A DNA stretch of 64,000 nucleotides from Cocos nucifera (taxonomy: Eukaryota > Streptophyta > Magnoliopsida > Arecales > Arecaceae), in contig QRFJ01000083.1 in NCBI GenBank assembly GCA_006176705.1, positions 1,631,387 through 1,695,386 of the forward strand. The letters run 5' to 3'. The translations under genes were made by a program, and so were the position numbers. A model generated the notes under the pieces. That model was not told where the DNA came from, searched no databases, and was given only the letters and a program-made list of their open reading frames with translations. How positions within the stretch are numbered: the stretch's first letter is position 1; each line of letters starts with the position of its first letter. This document shows positions 23,925-36,057 of this stretch, piece after piece.

Positions 23925-24775
23925 CGCTAGGAACGGGAGGAGAACCTCGTCCTGGCGCGAGCAAAGTCAAAGGCCCCGTTCACAAAGGACGGGATGGGGG
24001 GAGAAGCGAGGACGATGGTCCTCATGTGCCCCCACAGCCGGCTAGGAACAGGAGGAGAACCTCGTCCTAGCACGAGCAAAGTCAAAGGCCCCGTTCCCAA
24101 AGGACGGGATGGGGGGAGAAGCGAGGACGACGGTCCTCATGTGCCCCCACAGCCGGCTAGGAACAGGAGGAGAACCTCGTCCTAGCACGAGCAAAGTCAA
24201 AGGCCCCGTTCACAAAGGACGGGATGGGGGGAGAAGCGAGGACGACGGTCCTCATGTGCCCCCACAGCCGGCTAAGGAACAGGAGGAGAACCTCGTCCTA
24301 GCACGAGCAAAGTCAAAGGCCCCGTTCGCAAAGGACGGGATGGGGGGAGAAGCGAGGACGACGGTCCTCATGTGCCCCCACAGCCGGCTAGGAACAGGAG
24401 GAGAACCTCGTCCTAGCGTGAGCAAAGTCGAAGGCCCCATCCACGAAGGACGGGATGGGGGGAGAAGCGAGGACGACGGTCCTCATGTGCCCCCACAGCC
24501 GGCTAGGAACAGGAGGAGAACCTCGTCCTAGCGTGAGCAAAGTCGAAGGCCCCGTCCACCAAGGACGGGATGGGGGGAGAAGCGAGGACGACGGTCCTCA
24601 TGTGCCCCCACAGCCGGCTAGGAACAGGAGGAGAACCTCGTCCTAGCGTGAGCAAAGTCGAAGGCCCCGTCCACCAAGGACGGGATGGGGGGAGAGGCGA
24701 GGACGACAGTCCCCATGTGCCCCCACAGCCCGTTGGGAACAAGAGGAGAACCTCGTCCTGACGCGGGCGAGGTCC
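23925..24775 (+). repeat. 115-bp tandem array downstream of Gypsy pol
   Basis: The marker ACCTCG recurs at 23944, 24059, 24174, 24290, 24405, 24520, 24635 and 24750, a spacing of 115 bp (once 116). Each unit carries GGACGGGATGGGGGGAGAAG and CATGTGCCCCCACAGCCGG. The first and last units are the most diverged. Short open frames through the units change reading frame from copy to copy and are not genes. Tat-lineage elements often carry tandem repeats in this 3' non-coding region. Confidence 0.93.
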
Positions 24776-25180
24776 AAGGCCGAGCCCCAGAGTCTACGGC
24801 AAGCTTCACTACAGAAGACGAGGTCTCCTTCAGACCTCAGCTTCAACTTCGGTATCAGCATCAGCGGGAGACGGGATCTCCCCCAAGCGATCATAACCTT
24901 GACTGCAAAAGAGGAGGTCTCCCCCGAATCGACTTCGGTTGATGAAGGCAATGTCAACTCCGACCCTGACCACGGGGGGCAACATTGACTCCGGCCTCAA
25001 CGTCGGCTTCACCAATTTTGGCTGGAAACGAGTCCCACTTCAACTCCAAACATCGACTGGGGATGAGACCTCCCCCGAGCTTCAGCTGCAACAAATGCGG
25101 AGCCTGGAAGGAGACTTCGGCAGTCGCCTATTTTGGTACTCCCTTCCTTCAATTTTTGAACTCGGGAGTGGGGGGGCTAC
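24776..25180 (+). other. 3' non-coding region and polypurine tract of the Gypsy element
   Basis: No gene is seen. The end of the stretch, GGGAGTGGGGGGG at 25164-25176, is a purine tract four bases before the 3' LTR and is the expected plus-strand primer. Confidence 0.8.
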
Positions 25181-26640
25181 TGTTGGGGATAAATCCCGCT
25201 CCTGCCGAAGCCCGGCCCGACGCTCAGCCCAATGTAACCAGTAGCCGCTGAAGAGCTTTAGCGCCAAGGTCCGGGCCGAACTGCCGCGCCAGGCCGAGCC
25301 CCTACCACGGCCGAACTGCCTAGAGGCCGAACTCCCCTGCACCAAGGCCCAGGCCGAACTGCCTAGAGGCCGAACTCCCCTGCGCCAAGGTCCGGGCCGA
25401 ACTGCCTAGAGGCCGAACTCCCCTGCGCCAAGGTCCGGGCCGAACTGCCTAGAGGCCGAACTCCCCTGCGCCAAGGACCGGGCCGAACTGCCTAGAGGCC
25501 GAACTCCCACCGCCAGCCGAACTTCCTGGCGGCCGAGCTCCTTGGACTCCAAGCGGCTGGACTTCTTCGGGAGACGGACTCCTCCCAGACGCCCGTTCGG
25601 CCATCCGAGCTCCTCCCGGGTTTTCCCTTCAGCCGAACTCTCCTACGAGCCCGAACTCCTTCGGGCCCCACGGCCGAACTCCTTCGGACCGACCCCAGGC
25701 GAGCCCCTGCAGCCGAACTCCTTCGGACTTCCCACGGCCGAACTCCTTCGGACTGACCCCAGGCGAGCCCGTGCAGCCGAACTCCTTCGGACCGACTTCA
25801 GGCGAGCCCAAGTGGCCGAACCCCTTCGGACCGACCCTAGGCGACCGAACTCCTCAGCAAGCCCTGGCCGAACCAACTAGCAACCTAAGTCCTTCAACTG
25901 GCCAGCCGAGCCTCTTCGGGCCTCTCGGCGGTCGAACTCCTCGGCAACCGTCCCGCGGCCGAACTCTACAGATGGCCGACCCTTCAGCCAGACGAACTCC
26001 CCCAGCTTCCCCCTCGGCCGAACTCTGTTACAAGTCCGAACTCCATTGGACGAACTGTCGCCTGCGGCAAGACCGGACGACGCCTTCCTCTCCGTACCGG
26101 ACTCCGTGCGGCCCACGACTCGCCGGTATGGCTCCCACGATCCACCGGACGACGCCTTCCTCTCCGTACCGGACTCCATGCGGCCCACGCCTCGCCGGTA
26201 TGGCTCCCACGATCCACCGGACGATGCCTTCCTCTCCGTACCGGACTCCATGCGGCCCACGCCTCGCCGGTATGGCTCCCACGATCTACCGGACGATGCT
26301 TTCCTCTCCGTACCAAACTCCATGCTGTCCGACGACCCTCTGCCAGACGGCACAGCCGTCACCATCAACTAAGCTCCGCTATAAAAGGACCCCTCCCGAC
26401 ATACTAAGGCTAAGCTCTCTGAACTCTCGACTCTCTAAACTCTCCTCCACATCTCTAAGCTCCGGAACTCATTCCGAGCACTCCATTACTGTTGGTCGGA
26501 AACTAACTTGACCGTCGGAGGGTCCTGCCGGAGCCACCACCCCACCGGTTCCGGACGGGACTTCGTTCTGCAGGTCCCCGGCGGCGCCCAGCGGCCTCGA
26601 TTGCGGCGACCTCCGGCGGCGACGAATTTCTGCACCAACA
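25181..26640 (+). repeat. 3' LTR of the Tat-type Gypsy element
   Basis: It is 1460 bp and nearly identical to 16725-18141 but 43 bp longer, because TGCCTAGAGG occurs five times (25318, 25361, 25404, 25447, 25490) rather than four. The 72-bp units start at 26077, 26149, 26221 and 26293. The TATA box is at 26380. The TSD AAAAC follows at once. Confidence 0.95.
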
Positions 26641-26645
26641 AAAAC

Positions 26646-27800
26646 CATTCTTATCTAAAGAGAAAACAAAAATTAAATTCCTTCTAAAGAAGGTACATAA
26701 AAGATATTTTTTAAAGAAATTTCTAAATCAGACTCTAAAGACAACTTGACAAGTCCTATGTATTCAACTTCAACTTCAAGATCATTTTTTACTTTCAGTT
26801 TGATCTCTTTCAGGCTTGGTTTTCTCTTGTTTATAAATTTCTGCAAGAAAATGACAACATGAGTTATGACACCGCTATCTATCCACCATGAATTAATAGA
26901 AACATCAACTATATTTGACTCATAACAAACAAGAGCCAGAGGCTTACCTTCTTATTTTTATTTTTTTTCTAACCAAGATTTGAATTTGTAGCATTGACTT
27001 CTTATGAGACTTTTTTTTTTACAATGAAAATACTTGACATCTTTTTCAATGGCAGTTTTAGGACCTCCTATAAAATAATTCTGATCGGGATTGTTACCAT
27101 ATCCTTTAACATCCTGAGACTGTTTAGGAGCAGCAGGTTTATTCTTTTTCTTCTTCATAAAATTTTTGCCAGAATGGGGTTTTGGTTGAAAGAAAAGTAG
27201 GACAATCTCACTCTTTTCTTTCTTTAATTTTTCTTCCTCAGCAACACATTTAGTGATCAACTTATTAATATTCTAAGTTTCATTTAGAGTATTATAGACA
27301 GTTTTGATCTGGAAGAATTCAGCAGGTAAGGAATTCAAAGCATGAGGCACTAGAAAGGAGTCAGGCAATTCAATTTTCAGATTCTTAAGTTTGGTTTGGA
27401 GGTGAACCATTTTTAGAATATATTCTCTAACACCTTTAATATTGTCATATCTCATGGTTGTCAACTCTTTCATCAGATATCTAGACTCGGTATTTTTAGA
27501 TACAAGGTATCTCTATCCAATGTCATCAAATAGTTTCTTAGCACTATTGATCTCTAGCAGACCGCTCAAAAGATGCTCAGAAATTGATCTCTTAATAGCA
27601 ATTAAGCTAAGCCTGTTAGATTTTTCCTATTTAGTAGAATAATCTTTCTATTCTGATGTACTTTAGTCATTACGATCATCAAGTTTATTCTCACGCAATG
27701 CCAAATCAATATCAACTATTCCTAGAGCAAATTCATATCTTATTTCCATCCTTATAATTTGATCCAATCAAGACTTCAACGATGACATTATTGTTATTAA
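26646..27800 (-). pseudogene. Copia-1 gag and protease remnant
   Basis: Read leftwards, 27473-27273 encodes a Copia Gag segment (MKELTTMRYDNIKGVREYI, LPDSFLVPHALNSLP). After a stop, 27260-26958 carries KCVAEEEKLKKEKSE, a Lys-rich stretch and a degraded zinc knuckle (YFHCKKK...QCYKF) whose first Cys reads Tyr. The protease segment follows at about 26920-26650 with WWIDSG and IFYVPSLEG. The protein then resumes at 16724 on the other side of the Gypsy insertion. Confidence 0.8.
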
Positions 27801-29430
27801 CACCAAAAGAGACTGTACAAACAAACAATAGGAATGTCAAATATCGAATAATAGGCATTTACCAATAACACAATAATATAGTGACATAAATCATGAATAA
27901 GAGTTCAAACACTATATCATATGTTTCCCTTTGGGCAGAACATGCAATATGCATAAGAGCTCTTTACACGAGGCCACAAAAGAAATATCCTAGCATTCAA
28001 AAATCTATCCCCTTTAGACAGACAAATTTTGAAAGTTAGAGCACCCTCGTAACATAATGGTCCATATAATTTCTAGTTAAAACATACAATAACCCCCTTT
28101 GGGTAGGTGATTGTATGTCACATCTAGAAAATATCCTTCTAATGATGAAAAATTTCATAAACTAACATAAATAATCTACTTTGGTGATAAATATTTATAC
28201 TAATCTATGAAATTATCTATATAAAAAATTAAATATCCAAAATGATCAAATCCAGTATAGGATACTTAACAACATGCATCCCACTGATCATAACACAATA
28301 TAATATTATATTCCAAAGTAACAATAACATATTTGTATAGTTTAAAAGATATATATCATGCTAAAATAATGTTAGAAATTAATTTTCTGAAGAGCATGAT
28401 CAGAAATAAAATTTTTAGAAAGCAAATTAAAATTTTGAAGGACTAATATAAATAATAATCTTCAATAGGATCTTAATTATAAAATAGAGATTTTACATAA
28501 TAAATTATAATAAAAGGACTACAACATAATTTATTGGACTAAAATCAAATTTTTAAAATTATAGGAGTTAAATTATAATTTTCTTTGGACTAAAATTAAT
28601 TTTTTATAATTACAGGGACTAAAGTGTAAAACTATAATTATACTCTTAATTGATCAAATCGGATTTGGATTTTAGGTCAAAATCCAAAACTCAAAACCCA
28701 TTAGGCCAGTTCATCTCCCTCATAATGGGTTCTGCAATTTTTTTTTTATTATGGATTTTGGGCAGCGAAGAGGAGAGCTTATCGGTGCCTCCTCTCTGCC
28801 TCAACTCTGACTGGGCAGTCGCCGCCAGCCACTGACGAGAGGCCTGCCATCAGCCACCGCACGTGAGGGGCGGAGGAGGGTGCGGTGGCTAGAGCCGCCG
28901 CCCCTGAAGTACCTCCTTTTTTTTTATTTGAGCCGATGGTCGGTGGGAGGATGACTATCGTCCCCTCTCCGACTATGCCGATCGATTGCCGGCGTCGATC
29001 GCCCATGGGAGAGGAGGAGCGCACGACATGGGAGAAGCTGATGGCCCTCTCATTCCCTTCTTCTTCTTTTTTTTTGTTTCTTTGAAAAAAAATTGGGAAG
29101 AAAAAGTCTGGCGGTCGACGCCCCTACCGTCGGGGCCACCGTCGATCCCCTTGATGCTGCCGTCGATCTCATGGTGGCTGCAGGTCATGCACGGGCGGAG
29201 GAGAAGGAGGGCTTTGTAGTGGAAATCATCGCCCCTCTCGCCCCTTTTTTTTTTAATTTTTATTTTTAGATCATTTGATTCGATCTTTATTCCCTTTAAC
29301 AGGCCTCATCGGATCTTGATCCGACCGGAGAAAGATCTAACCGACAAGAAGAAAGAGAAGAGTGATCACAGTCTAAGAAGATTCGTCCCTCTTTTCTTTA
29401 ATTTTTTTTATTCTAATTCTCTACAACTTA
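27801..29430 (-). other. Copia-1 leader region
   Basis: This lies between the primer-binding site and the gag start. Most of it is AT-rich. A GC-richer island at about 28770-29230 contains several short frames of uncertain meaning. I recognise no protein family. Confidence 0.5.
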
Positions 29431-29441
29431 CTCTGATACCA
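29431..29441 (-). promoter_or_regulatory. Primer-binding site of Copia-1
   Basis: The minus strand reads TGGTATCAGAG, matching the 3' end of initiator methionine tRNA, the usual Copia primer. It is two bases inside the LTR end at 29444 and so fixes the element's orientation. Confidence 0.85.
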
Positions 29442-29443
29442 CA

Positions 29444-29520
29444 TGTAGATAATTTTTATAAATCATTATAGAAAATTAGAATATAAAAGATAGATGCGTA
29501 CCTATATTCATCATTAATTT
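29444..29520 (-). repeat. Truncated 5' LTR of Copia-1
   Basis: Only about 77 bp of the ~465-bp LTR remain, matching 7042-7120. Similarity stops at a CT microsatellite (about 29520-29548). Confidence 0.75.
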
Positions 29521-29551
<31 letters not shown>

Positions 29552-29829
29552 GACTTGGCCCCACTTGTTTTAGTCTGGTTTAAAGTTATTCACAAGAGAT
29601 CAGGTGCTAAATCTGAATTTTTCAAATGCTCTAAATGCAATGCTCTCTTCTCGTTACCTGTCATTTAAATAAGAAACTATTGTTTGTCTTGTGGCGGTGC
29701 CGAAGCGGCCGCCGGTGAAGCAAAATGGCAAATAAGAGGCTCTAGTGATGCCGGTGGAATGTCATCTCTCCAACAAAGTTCAAATATAAGATTAAGAAAT
29801 TTTGTAATTCAAACCCAAGATGATGGTCC
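29521..29829. other. CT microsatellite and unique sequence between two Copia elements
   Basis: A CT run at 29520-29548 is followed by about 280 bp with no recognisable gene or repeat family. It would have been contiguous with 39803 onwards before the next element inserted. Confidence 0.6.
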
Positions 29830-32095
29830 TAAAGAAAAAAATTATTTTTCTGACATAGGATCATTCAGATCTGATTAAATCTGAAGAAATATTTAAAAAA
29901 AAAATTTAAAAATTCTAATCAGATCTGAGACTTCTCGGATCTGATCATAGAGATCTGATATTAAAAGTTAAAAATAAAATTAAATCAGATTTAATTTCAA
30001 ATACATGATTTGGTAATCTAATTATCTTGTAATGATCCTATTGATTCCTAAGGTTCTGGAAGGAGCCACGCACGTACCTGACTTCTACCGATATTCACTC
30101 AAACAGGATCTAAACATCTTCTCCTCATGAATCTCTTCTCCAAAAATCAGATCTGGATCTGATTTGAAAAGCCTTCAAAACGACTTCTGAGGACAGCCTG
30201 TTCGTCTCACGAATACCGTCGCGTAGATGCTGAATCTTATGCAAAAAATCTTGGACCTTCAACTCAAATTTATGCCTAACTTTTTAGGCATGTAGAAGAG
30301 AGGGAGAGAGAGGATAAAGAAGGCGTGGATATTAGAGAAAAGGCTCCTTTTGGTGTGAAAAAAATAAATTCTATTGAGATAATTTTGTGAGAAGAGTTCT
30401 TATACTAGACATAGCACCATAAAGAGTTCCTTTTTGACCAAAAACTTTATTAATTCGACCATTGAGACTAGTGGACCTGATCTCCACGAAAATCCCTAGA
30501 TTTCATCTAGCTTTGACATCAAAAATCCATCTGAAAGGTGGCGGCATGAAAGGATAAGGAAGAGTCCATGTGCGTCTAGGACTCTTCCCTTAAGAGTTTG
30601 ATCCATATCAAACTCTATCAAAACCCAATATAGGTAGCTTCAAAAATTATGAAATTTTGCACACCCAAAGTACAATTCATGCCCTATCACATATCCAAAA
30701 TTTAGAATAAAATAATTTCTAAAAAAAATTTTAAAATTTTTTGATCATGTGACCCTCAATTCTCTCAATTTGGTCAACTATTGACCCTAGTCCAATTGCA
30801 CTAGGAATGAATTTAATTTTCATAATTAATCTAACCTGAACTTATTCCAATCAGATAAAAATAAACTCATTCAAGATATAGAAATAAGTTAAATCAAATT
30901 TGACTCGGTTGCGACGAATCAGAAAGATTATAGAAGAAGAAAGTCATGCTCAATCGTATGCTAGCATGATTACCTTGAACCTAATTGGATCTAATCCAAA
31001 TCAATTAAACTAGGTTAGCTCAATTGATGACATCCAGACCCAAATCCTTGTTTGTGTGATTCAGTTAAGTTTAGTTCCATATGATAATGAGAGATAGCGT
31101 GATCTCCATCATCGACATCATCGAAACACCTTTCAATAGACTAGAATTTTTCTGATTCATACAATTAGAATGATCGATCATTAAAATCATTTTAATTACT
31201 CCCAAAATCCATCAGTAACACCTAGCAGTATATGGTGGCAATCCATCAGAACTGAAAGTGAACCTCTTAGTACAACTACCTGTGTGATTGGATTCTTCTA
31301 TCTTGAGCTCCGACAGGATTAGGATTAAGGTGAACTCATCAAACCCAATATCCGTCATATGAATTAATCATTCAATTCGAGTCCTATTTGAAATCCTTTG
31401 TAGAAACTCTTTCTATCTTCACTCTACCATGGCCATGGGCTTATGGACTCGATTCTCATGATCATCATAGGGCTATTCCTCATCTACCGAGGTAGATAGA
31501 TTTCTTATTGGTGTAATTCAATTCCTATAATAAACATACTATAGCCAACATACACCACAGGATTCCAAATGGTTAGAAGATCAAGTTATGGTATAGTCAA
31601 ACTACAACACCCTCAAGGTAAATTATCGATGCACCTCAAATCAAAGAACTAGATACACTACCGCAACATCGAGTCAATCATCGATGAGAAGGTAGACTTT
31701 CTTATGAATGCTCGAGGTAGTCACGCTCAGTGCCCTCATTCTCTAACGAGTATCTATACTCTCGCTCTAGTGTCTTTACACCATAGACTCAAGACTCATC
31801 TACTCAAAAGAAGTGATCGTACACTAATCTTTCGGATCAATCACCATCCTCATGATGATTCTACGGTTGGGAGCAATTTATGAGTTAATTATAAAAATTC
31901 ATGTCTTAATTTTTTAACTCTTTAAAAATATGAATTATCATTACCATTAACTCAAAGGATGTATCACATATACTTTAAATACATACTATAATAGAAAATA
32001 ATTTTTTTATTAATTTATAGTCAAAATTATAAAATTATTCTTAAAAGTGTATTACAAGTGTTAGCCAATCTGACTTCTAAGGCACACATCTAACA
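29830..32095 (-). repeat. 3' LTR of Copia-2 (long form)
   Basis: It is about 2266 bp, AT-rich, and ends ACATCTAACA next to the polypurine tract. It keeps about 455 bp (roughly 30089-30544) that is missing from the other LTR. Confidence 0.88.
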
Positions 32096-32108
32096 AACTT
32101 CCACTTGA
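32096..32108 (-). promoter_or_regulatory. Polypurine tract of Copia-2
   Basis: The minus strand reads CAAGTGGAAGTT directly before the 3' LTR, the standard plus-strand priming site. Confidence 0.65.
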
Positions 32109-32271
32109 TCTAAAGTCAATTGGCTACAAATCTAAGTCCCATCTTCTTAAGATGGGCTTTGATCTTCTGCTAGCGTAAAGGCTTAATCAGTGGATCTGTT
32201 GCATTATCCACGAAGTCGACTCTCTTAACCTCGATGTAATCCTTTTTGAGGTAATTGCGGATGAGGTGGAA

Positions 32272-33350
32272 TCATCGCTTAATGTGCTTAGATTTTTGGT
32301 GAGACCTCGACTCCTTAGCTAGGGCTATGGCGCCATTGTTGTTGCAGTACAAATAGACGACATCTGATGGCATCACTCTGAGTTCTGCAGCGAACTTCTT
32401 ATACCAGAATGCTTCCTTTGTAGCTTTCGATGCAGCAATATACTCTGCTTTTATGGTGAAATCTGCTATCACAGTCTGTTTGAAACTCTTCTAACTGACA
32501 ACATAACTATTACATACAAATAGACTACTAGATGTCGACTTTCGATCATCTATATCAGACATAAAATCTGAGTTTGAATAACCCTGGATCTGGAGTTCTC
32601 CATTACCAAAAATCAAGAACATATCCTTAGTCCTTCTCAAGTACTTAAGGATATATTTCACAAAAGTCCAGTATTCTACACCTAAATTCGACTGATATCT
32701 ATTCGTGACACTCACAACATGGGCGATATCAGGTTGTATACATAGCATGGCGTATATGAGGCTCCATATTACCGAAGCATAAGGGATCTTGCTCATGCGT
32801 TCAATCTCCTCAAGTGTACTGGGACACATCTTCTTGGAGAGATGAATGCCATATCTGAAGGACACCAATCCTATCTTGGAGTTTTTTATGCCAAACCTCT
32901 TTAGTACCTTCTCTATGTACATCTTCTGTGAGAAACCCAGCATCCTATTCGGTCTATTTCTATAGATCTTAATTTTTAGAATAAAGGATGTTTCTCCTAA
33001 ATCTTTCATAGAGAACTCTTTTGATAACCATATTTTAACTATGGTCAACATAAGAATATTATTTTCAATAAGAAGGATGTCATCCACGTACAGTACGAGA
33101 AAGACAACAGCGCTCCCACTGACCTTTTTTAATACACACGATTCCTCCTCGTTCTTGATGAATCCAAACGATTTGATCACATAATTGAAACGAGCATTCC
33201 AGCTCCAAGATGCTTGCTTAAGTTCATAGATGGACTTTTACAGCTTGCAGACCTTATGATCAGCATCACTAGATGTGAAACCTAGAGGTTGTTCCATATA
33301 AATATCTTCCTCAAGATATCCATTTAAGAAAGTTGTTTTTACGTCCATCT
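32272..33350 (-). pseudogene. Copia-2 reverse transcriptase and RNase H remnant
   Basis: The frame 33180-32491 (229 codons) carries YVDDILL, the segments SKEFSMKDLGE, KIPYASVIWSLIYAM and CIQPDIAHVVSVTNRY, and the start of RNase H. After a stop, 32472-32272 gives AEYIAASKATKEAFWYKKF and NNNGAIALAKE. This is the normal Copia order. The 5' part of RT, above 33350, is present only in fragments. Confidence 0.88.
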
Positions 33351-34336
33351 GTCATATTTCATAATCGAAATAGACTGCAACAGCAAGCAATATGTGGATG
33401 GATTTTAGCACGGCTGTTGGTGAGAAGGTATCCTGATAGTCAATGCCTTCACGCTGACTATATCCTTTCATCACTAACCTAGCCTTGAATATCTCCATAT
33501 TTTAATCTGCATCTATTTTTCTCTTATAGATTCATTTACACCCAATAGGTACTATACCTTAGGTGGATCTACCAAGGTTCAGACTTGGTTCGAGCGCATT
33601 GAGTCAATCTTTGACTTTATTGCCTCTAATCATTTCTCGGAGTCGATATCTAATATCATCTCGTCATAGATTTTGGGATCATCACCATGAACCCCATTTT
33701 TCGTGAGGAACATTTTCTCTATGTCCTCTAAAATAGTACCTAAGTACCTTTCAAGAGAATGAAAAATTCTTTCTGATCTATGAGATGGAGGAGGTAGTGA
33801 TTGGACTGGCTCAATCTGATTGGGTTTCATAGGATCCTTAGCTCATTGCTCTTGGGAGACTTTCTCCTCGAGCCTAATCTACCTTTCAATGCCACCATCT
33901 TGAATAAACTATTTTTCAAGAAAGATGGCATGTCGACTCATAATCATATTATGATCTTCTAAAATATAGAAATAATATCCTAATGACTCTTTAGGATATC
34001 CTATGAACCAAGCTCTAAAGGACCTATACTCTAACTTGTCCGTTTGTTGTCTCTTGATATGAGCCGGACAATCCCAAATTCTGAGGTAACTCAGGCTTGG
34101 TTTCTTATCATGTTATATCTCATACGGTGTGGTAGGAATGATTTTAGAGAAAATCCTATTCAGTAAATATATAGCGGTCATTAGACTGTCTCCATAGAAA
34201 CTTAGGAAGTCCGTGAAGCTCATCATAGATCGGACCATATCTAATAAGATCCGATTTCTCCATTCTGAAATTTCGTTGAGTTGAGATATTTCAGATGAAG
34301 TCCATTTAGAAACTATGTCATTTTGCTTAAGATAGT

Positions 34337-35173
34337 CTAAAATTTTTTGACTAAGGTATTCACCTCCTCGATCTGATCAAAGAACTTTAATGAATTTTTT
34401 GATTTGTTTTCTACTTCATGTCTGAATTTTTTGAACTTTTCAAAAGCTTCATATTTATGTCGCATCAAATATACATACCCATACCGAGATAAATCATCGA
34501 TAAAGATGATGAAGTAGACATAGTTGCCTCTAGTCAGCATATCAAATGGGCCGCACACATCAGTATGTATTAGGACAAGTAGTTCTATGGTCCTTTTCCC
34601 AGGTCCTACAAAAGGAAGCTTGATCATTTTGCCATGAAGGTATGATTTATAAATCGGATATGACTTGAAAGTCAACGAACTCAACAGCCTAAATTTTTTT
34701 AATTTGTTAATCCTGTCTTCCACTATATGACCTAGTCTAAGGTGTCATAGATAGCTATTATTTAGACTATACCTAGGTCGTTTTGATCCTATGGCATTTA
34801 TGTTTTGCTCGATATTAAAAATAGAAATATCAATACGTAACTGGTAGAGACCATTTATAAGAAAACCACTTATAATTTTATTTTTTTTATAAAGCATATT
34901 ACAATGGTCCTTAAGAAAACTAATTATATAGCCTTCCTATGCTAAATATAAAACAAATATCAAATTCCTGCTTGCTATAAGTACATAAAAATAGTCTCTA
35001 AGAACTAAATCTAATTTTAACAGTAATCGCAGAGGGTAGGTTTCTACGACCACTGTAGCAACTCTTGCTCCATTTTCGATGCATGGGATCATCTCACCAT
35101 CCCTCAGCCTCCTGCTATCCTCAAGATCCTGCATAAAAGTGCATAAGTGAGCACTAGAACCAGAGTCAAGCAC
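34337..35173 (-). pseudogene. Copia-2 protease and integrase remnants
   Basis: 35173-34937 carries a retropepsin-type site (MLDSGSSAHLC). 34723-34337 holds the integrase start: IHTDVCGPFD with the first catalytic Asp, then YFIIFIDDLSRYGYVYLMRHK. The second conserved Asp is not intact in this frame. More degraded integrase follows between 34330 and 33640. Confidence 0.82.
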
Positions 35174-35254
35174 CTAACTAGATGCAAAAAAAATCGTAAG
35201 GTTAGATTCTATAACGAGCATACCTCCAAAAGGATCTATCCTTTTATTCTTCAG

Positions 35255-36057
35255 ACTGGCTAGGTACAAGAGGCAGTTCTGCTTCCAATGATCGTCTGTG
35301 TTGCAATAAAAATATTTTTTTTTATCAGCGTCTTCTTCTTTGGCTCTGCTTTCTTCTTCTTTCCATCATCCATCTCCTGCTTCTTCACGGACTTCTTCTT
35401 CTTTTCAAAAGACTTTCTCTTGAAAGAAGTCTGCTCTACAGCAAGTACTGTGCCTTTAGAACCTTTCATAGAAAGCTTAGCAGTAATCAGCATATTCATA
35501 AGTTCTGCCAGAGTATTCTATAGTTTATGCATATGGTAGTTCATGATGAACTGTCCATTCGCATCAGTCAAGGATTGCGGAATTATATCAATCTGCAAAT
35601 TCTTATCCAATTTGACATCGAGCTTCTCAAGCTTTTCTAAGTTCTTGATCATCATCAAACAATGATCTTGGATCGACTGCCCATCATATATTTGAGTCTT
35701 AAAAAATCTTCTAGTGACTTGATATTTGGCTATGCGACTTTGTTCACCAAATAACTCTTGCAGATGAGCTAATATTTGGTGGCTAGTCTTAATGTCTTCA
35801 TATTGGCACTGGAGCTCATCAGACATCGAGTTCAATATATAATACCTGACTTTGTTATCATCATCCATCCACTTCTCTAGAGATGCTCTCTGATCAATGG
35901 ATGGATGAGCTAGTAAAGTGGAAGGATCATGTTCCAACATATGAGTCAACTTCTCAAAATCTAAAATAATTTTAAAGTTTCGAAGTCAATCTTTGAAATT
36001 GGATTCGGTCAGTCTATGAATGTCTGGGATACGGGCTAGTAGGTTGGACGCAGACAT
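35255..36057 (-). pseudogene. Copia-2 gag remnant
   Basis: The ATG at 36057 opens MSASNLLARIPDIHRLTESN, then a TGA. The same register continues at 35949-35518 (LRNFKI region, DELQCQYEDIKTSHQILAHL, QIYDGQSIQDHCLMMI) and 35499-35260. A Lys-rich segment leads to a CX2C-X4-H-X4-C zinc knuckle, reached through a frame break at an A/T homopolymer near 35310. Confidence 0.82.

Larger units (their letters stand above)
16725..26640 (+). mobile_element. Tat-type Ty3/Gypsy LTR retrotransposon inserted in Copia-1
   Basis: This is a complete 9.9 kb element. LTRs at 16725-18141 and 25181-26640 both start TGTTGGGG and end CACCAACA. A perfect 5-bp target duplication AAAAC flanks it (16720-16724 and 26641-26645). 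Inside are a primer-binding region, gag, one long pol frame in the order protease-RT-RNase H-second RNase H-integrase, a 115-bp tandem array and a polypurine tract. Integrase after RNase H makes it Gypsy, and the extra RNase H after the RT-linked one points to the Tat/Retand lineage. By eye the LTRs differ by only about ten substitutions and one repeat unit, so insertion was recent. It splits Copia-1 between the protease and integrase regions. Confidence 0.96.
7042..29520 (-). mobile_element. Copia-1: Ty1/Copia LTR retrotransposon, split by two nested insertions
   Basis: Read on the minus strand the order is: truncated 5' LTR (29444-29520), primer-binding site (29431-29441), leader, gag (about 27800-26960), protease region (26930-26646), [Gypsy insertion], pre-integrase and integrase (16724-15640), RT and RNase H (about 15570-13815), [CACTA insertion], polypurine tract (7507-7517) and 3' LTR (7042-7506). 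Without the insertions about 6.9 kb of Copia sequence remains. Integrase before RT is the Copia order. Many stops and frame breaks make it non-functional. The 5' LTR is cut short next to a CT microsatellite, so no target-site duplication can be read. It is the oldest layer of the nest. Confidence 0.88.

Noticed and set aside
23994..24761. Series of similar 60-140-codon frames after pol
   Set aside because: These are translations of the 115-bp tandem array; 115 is not a multiple of three, so the frame changes with each unit.
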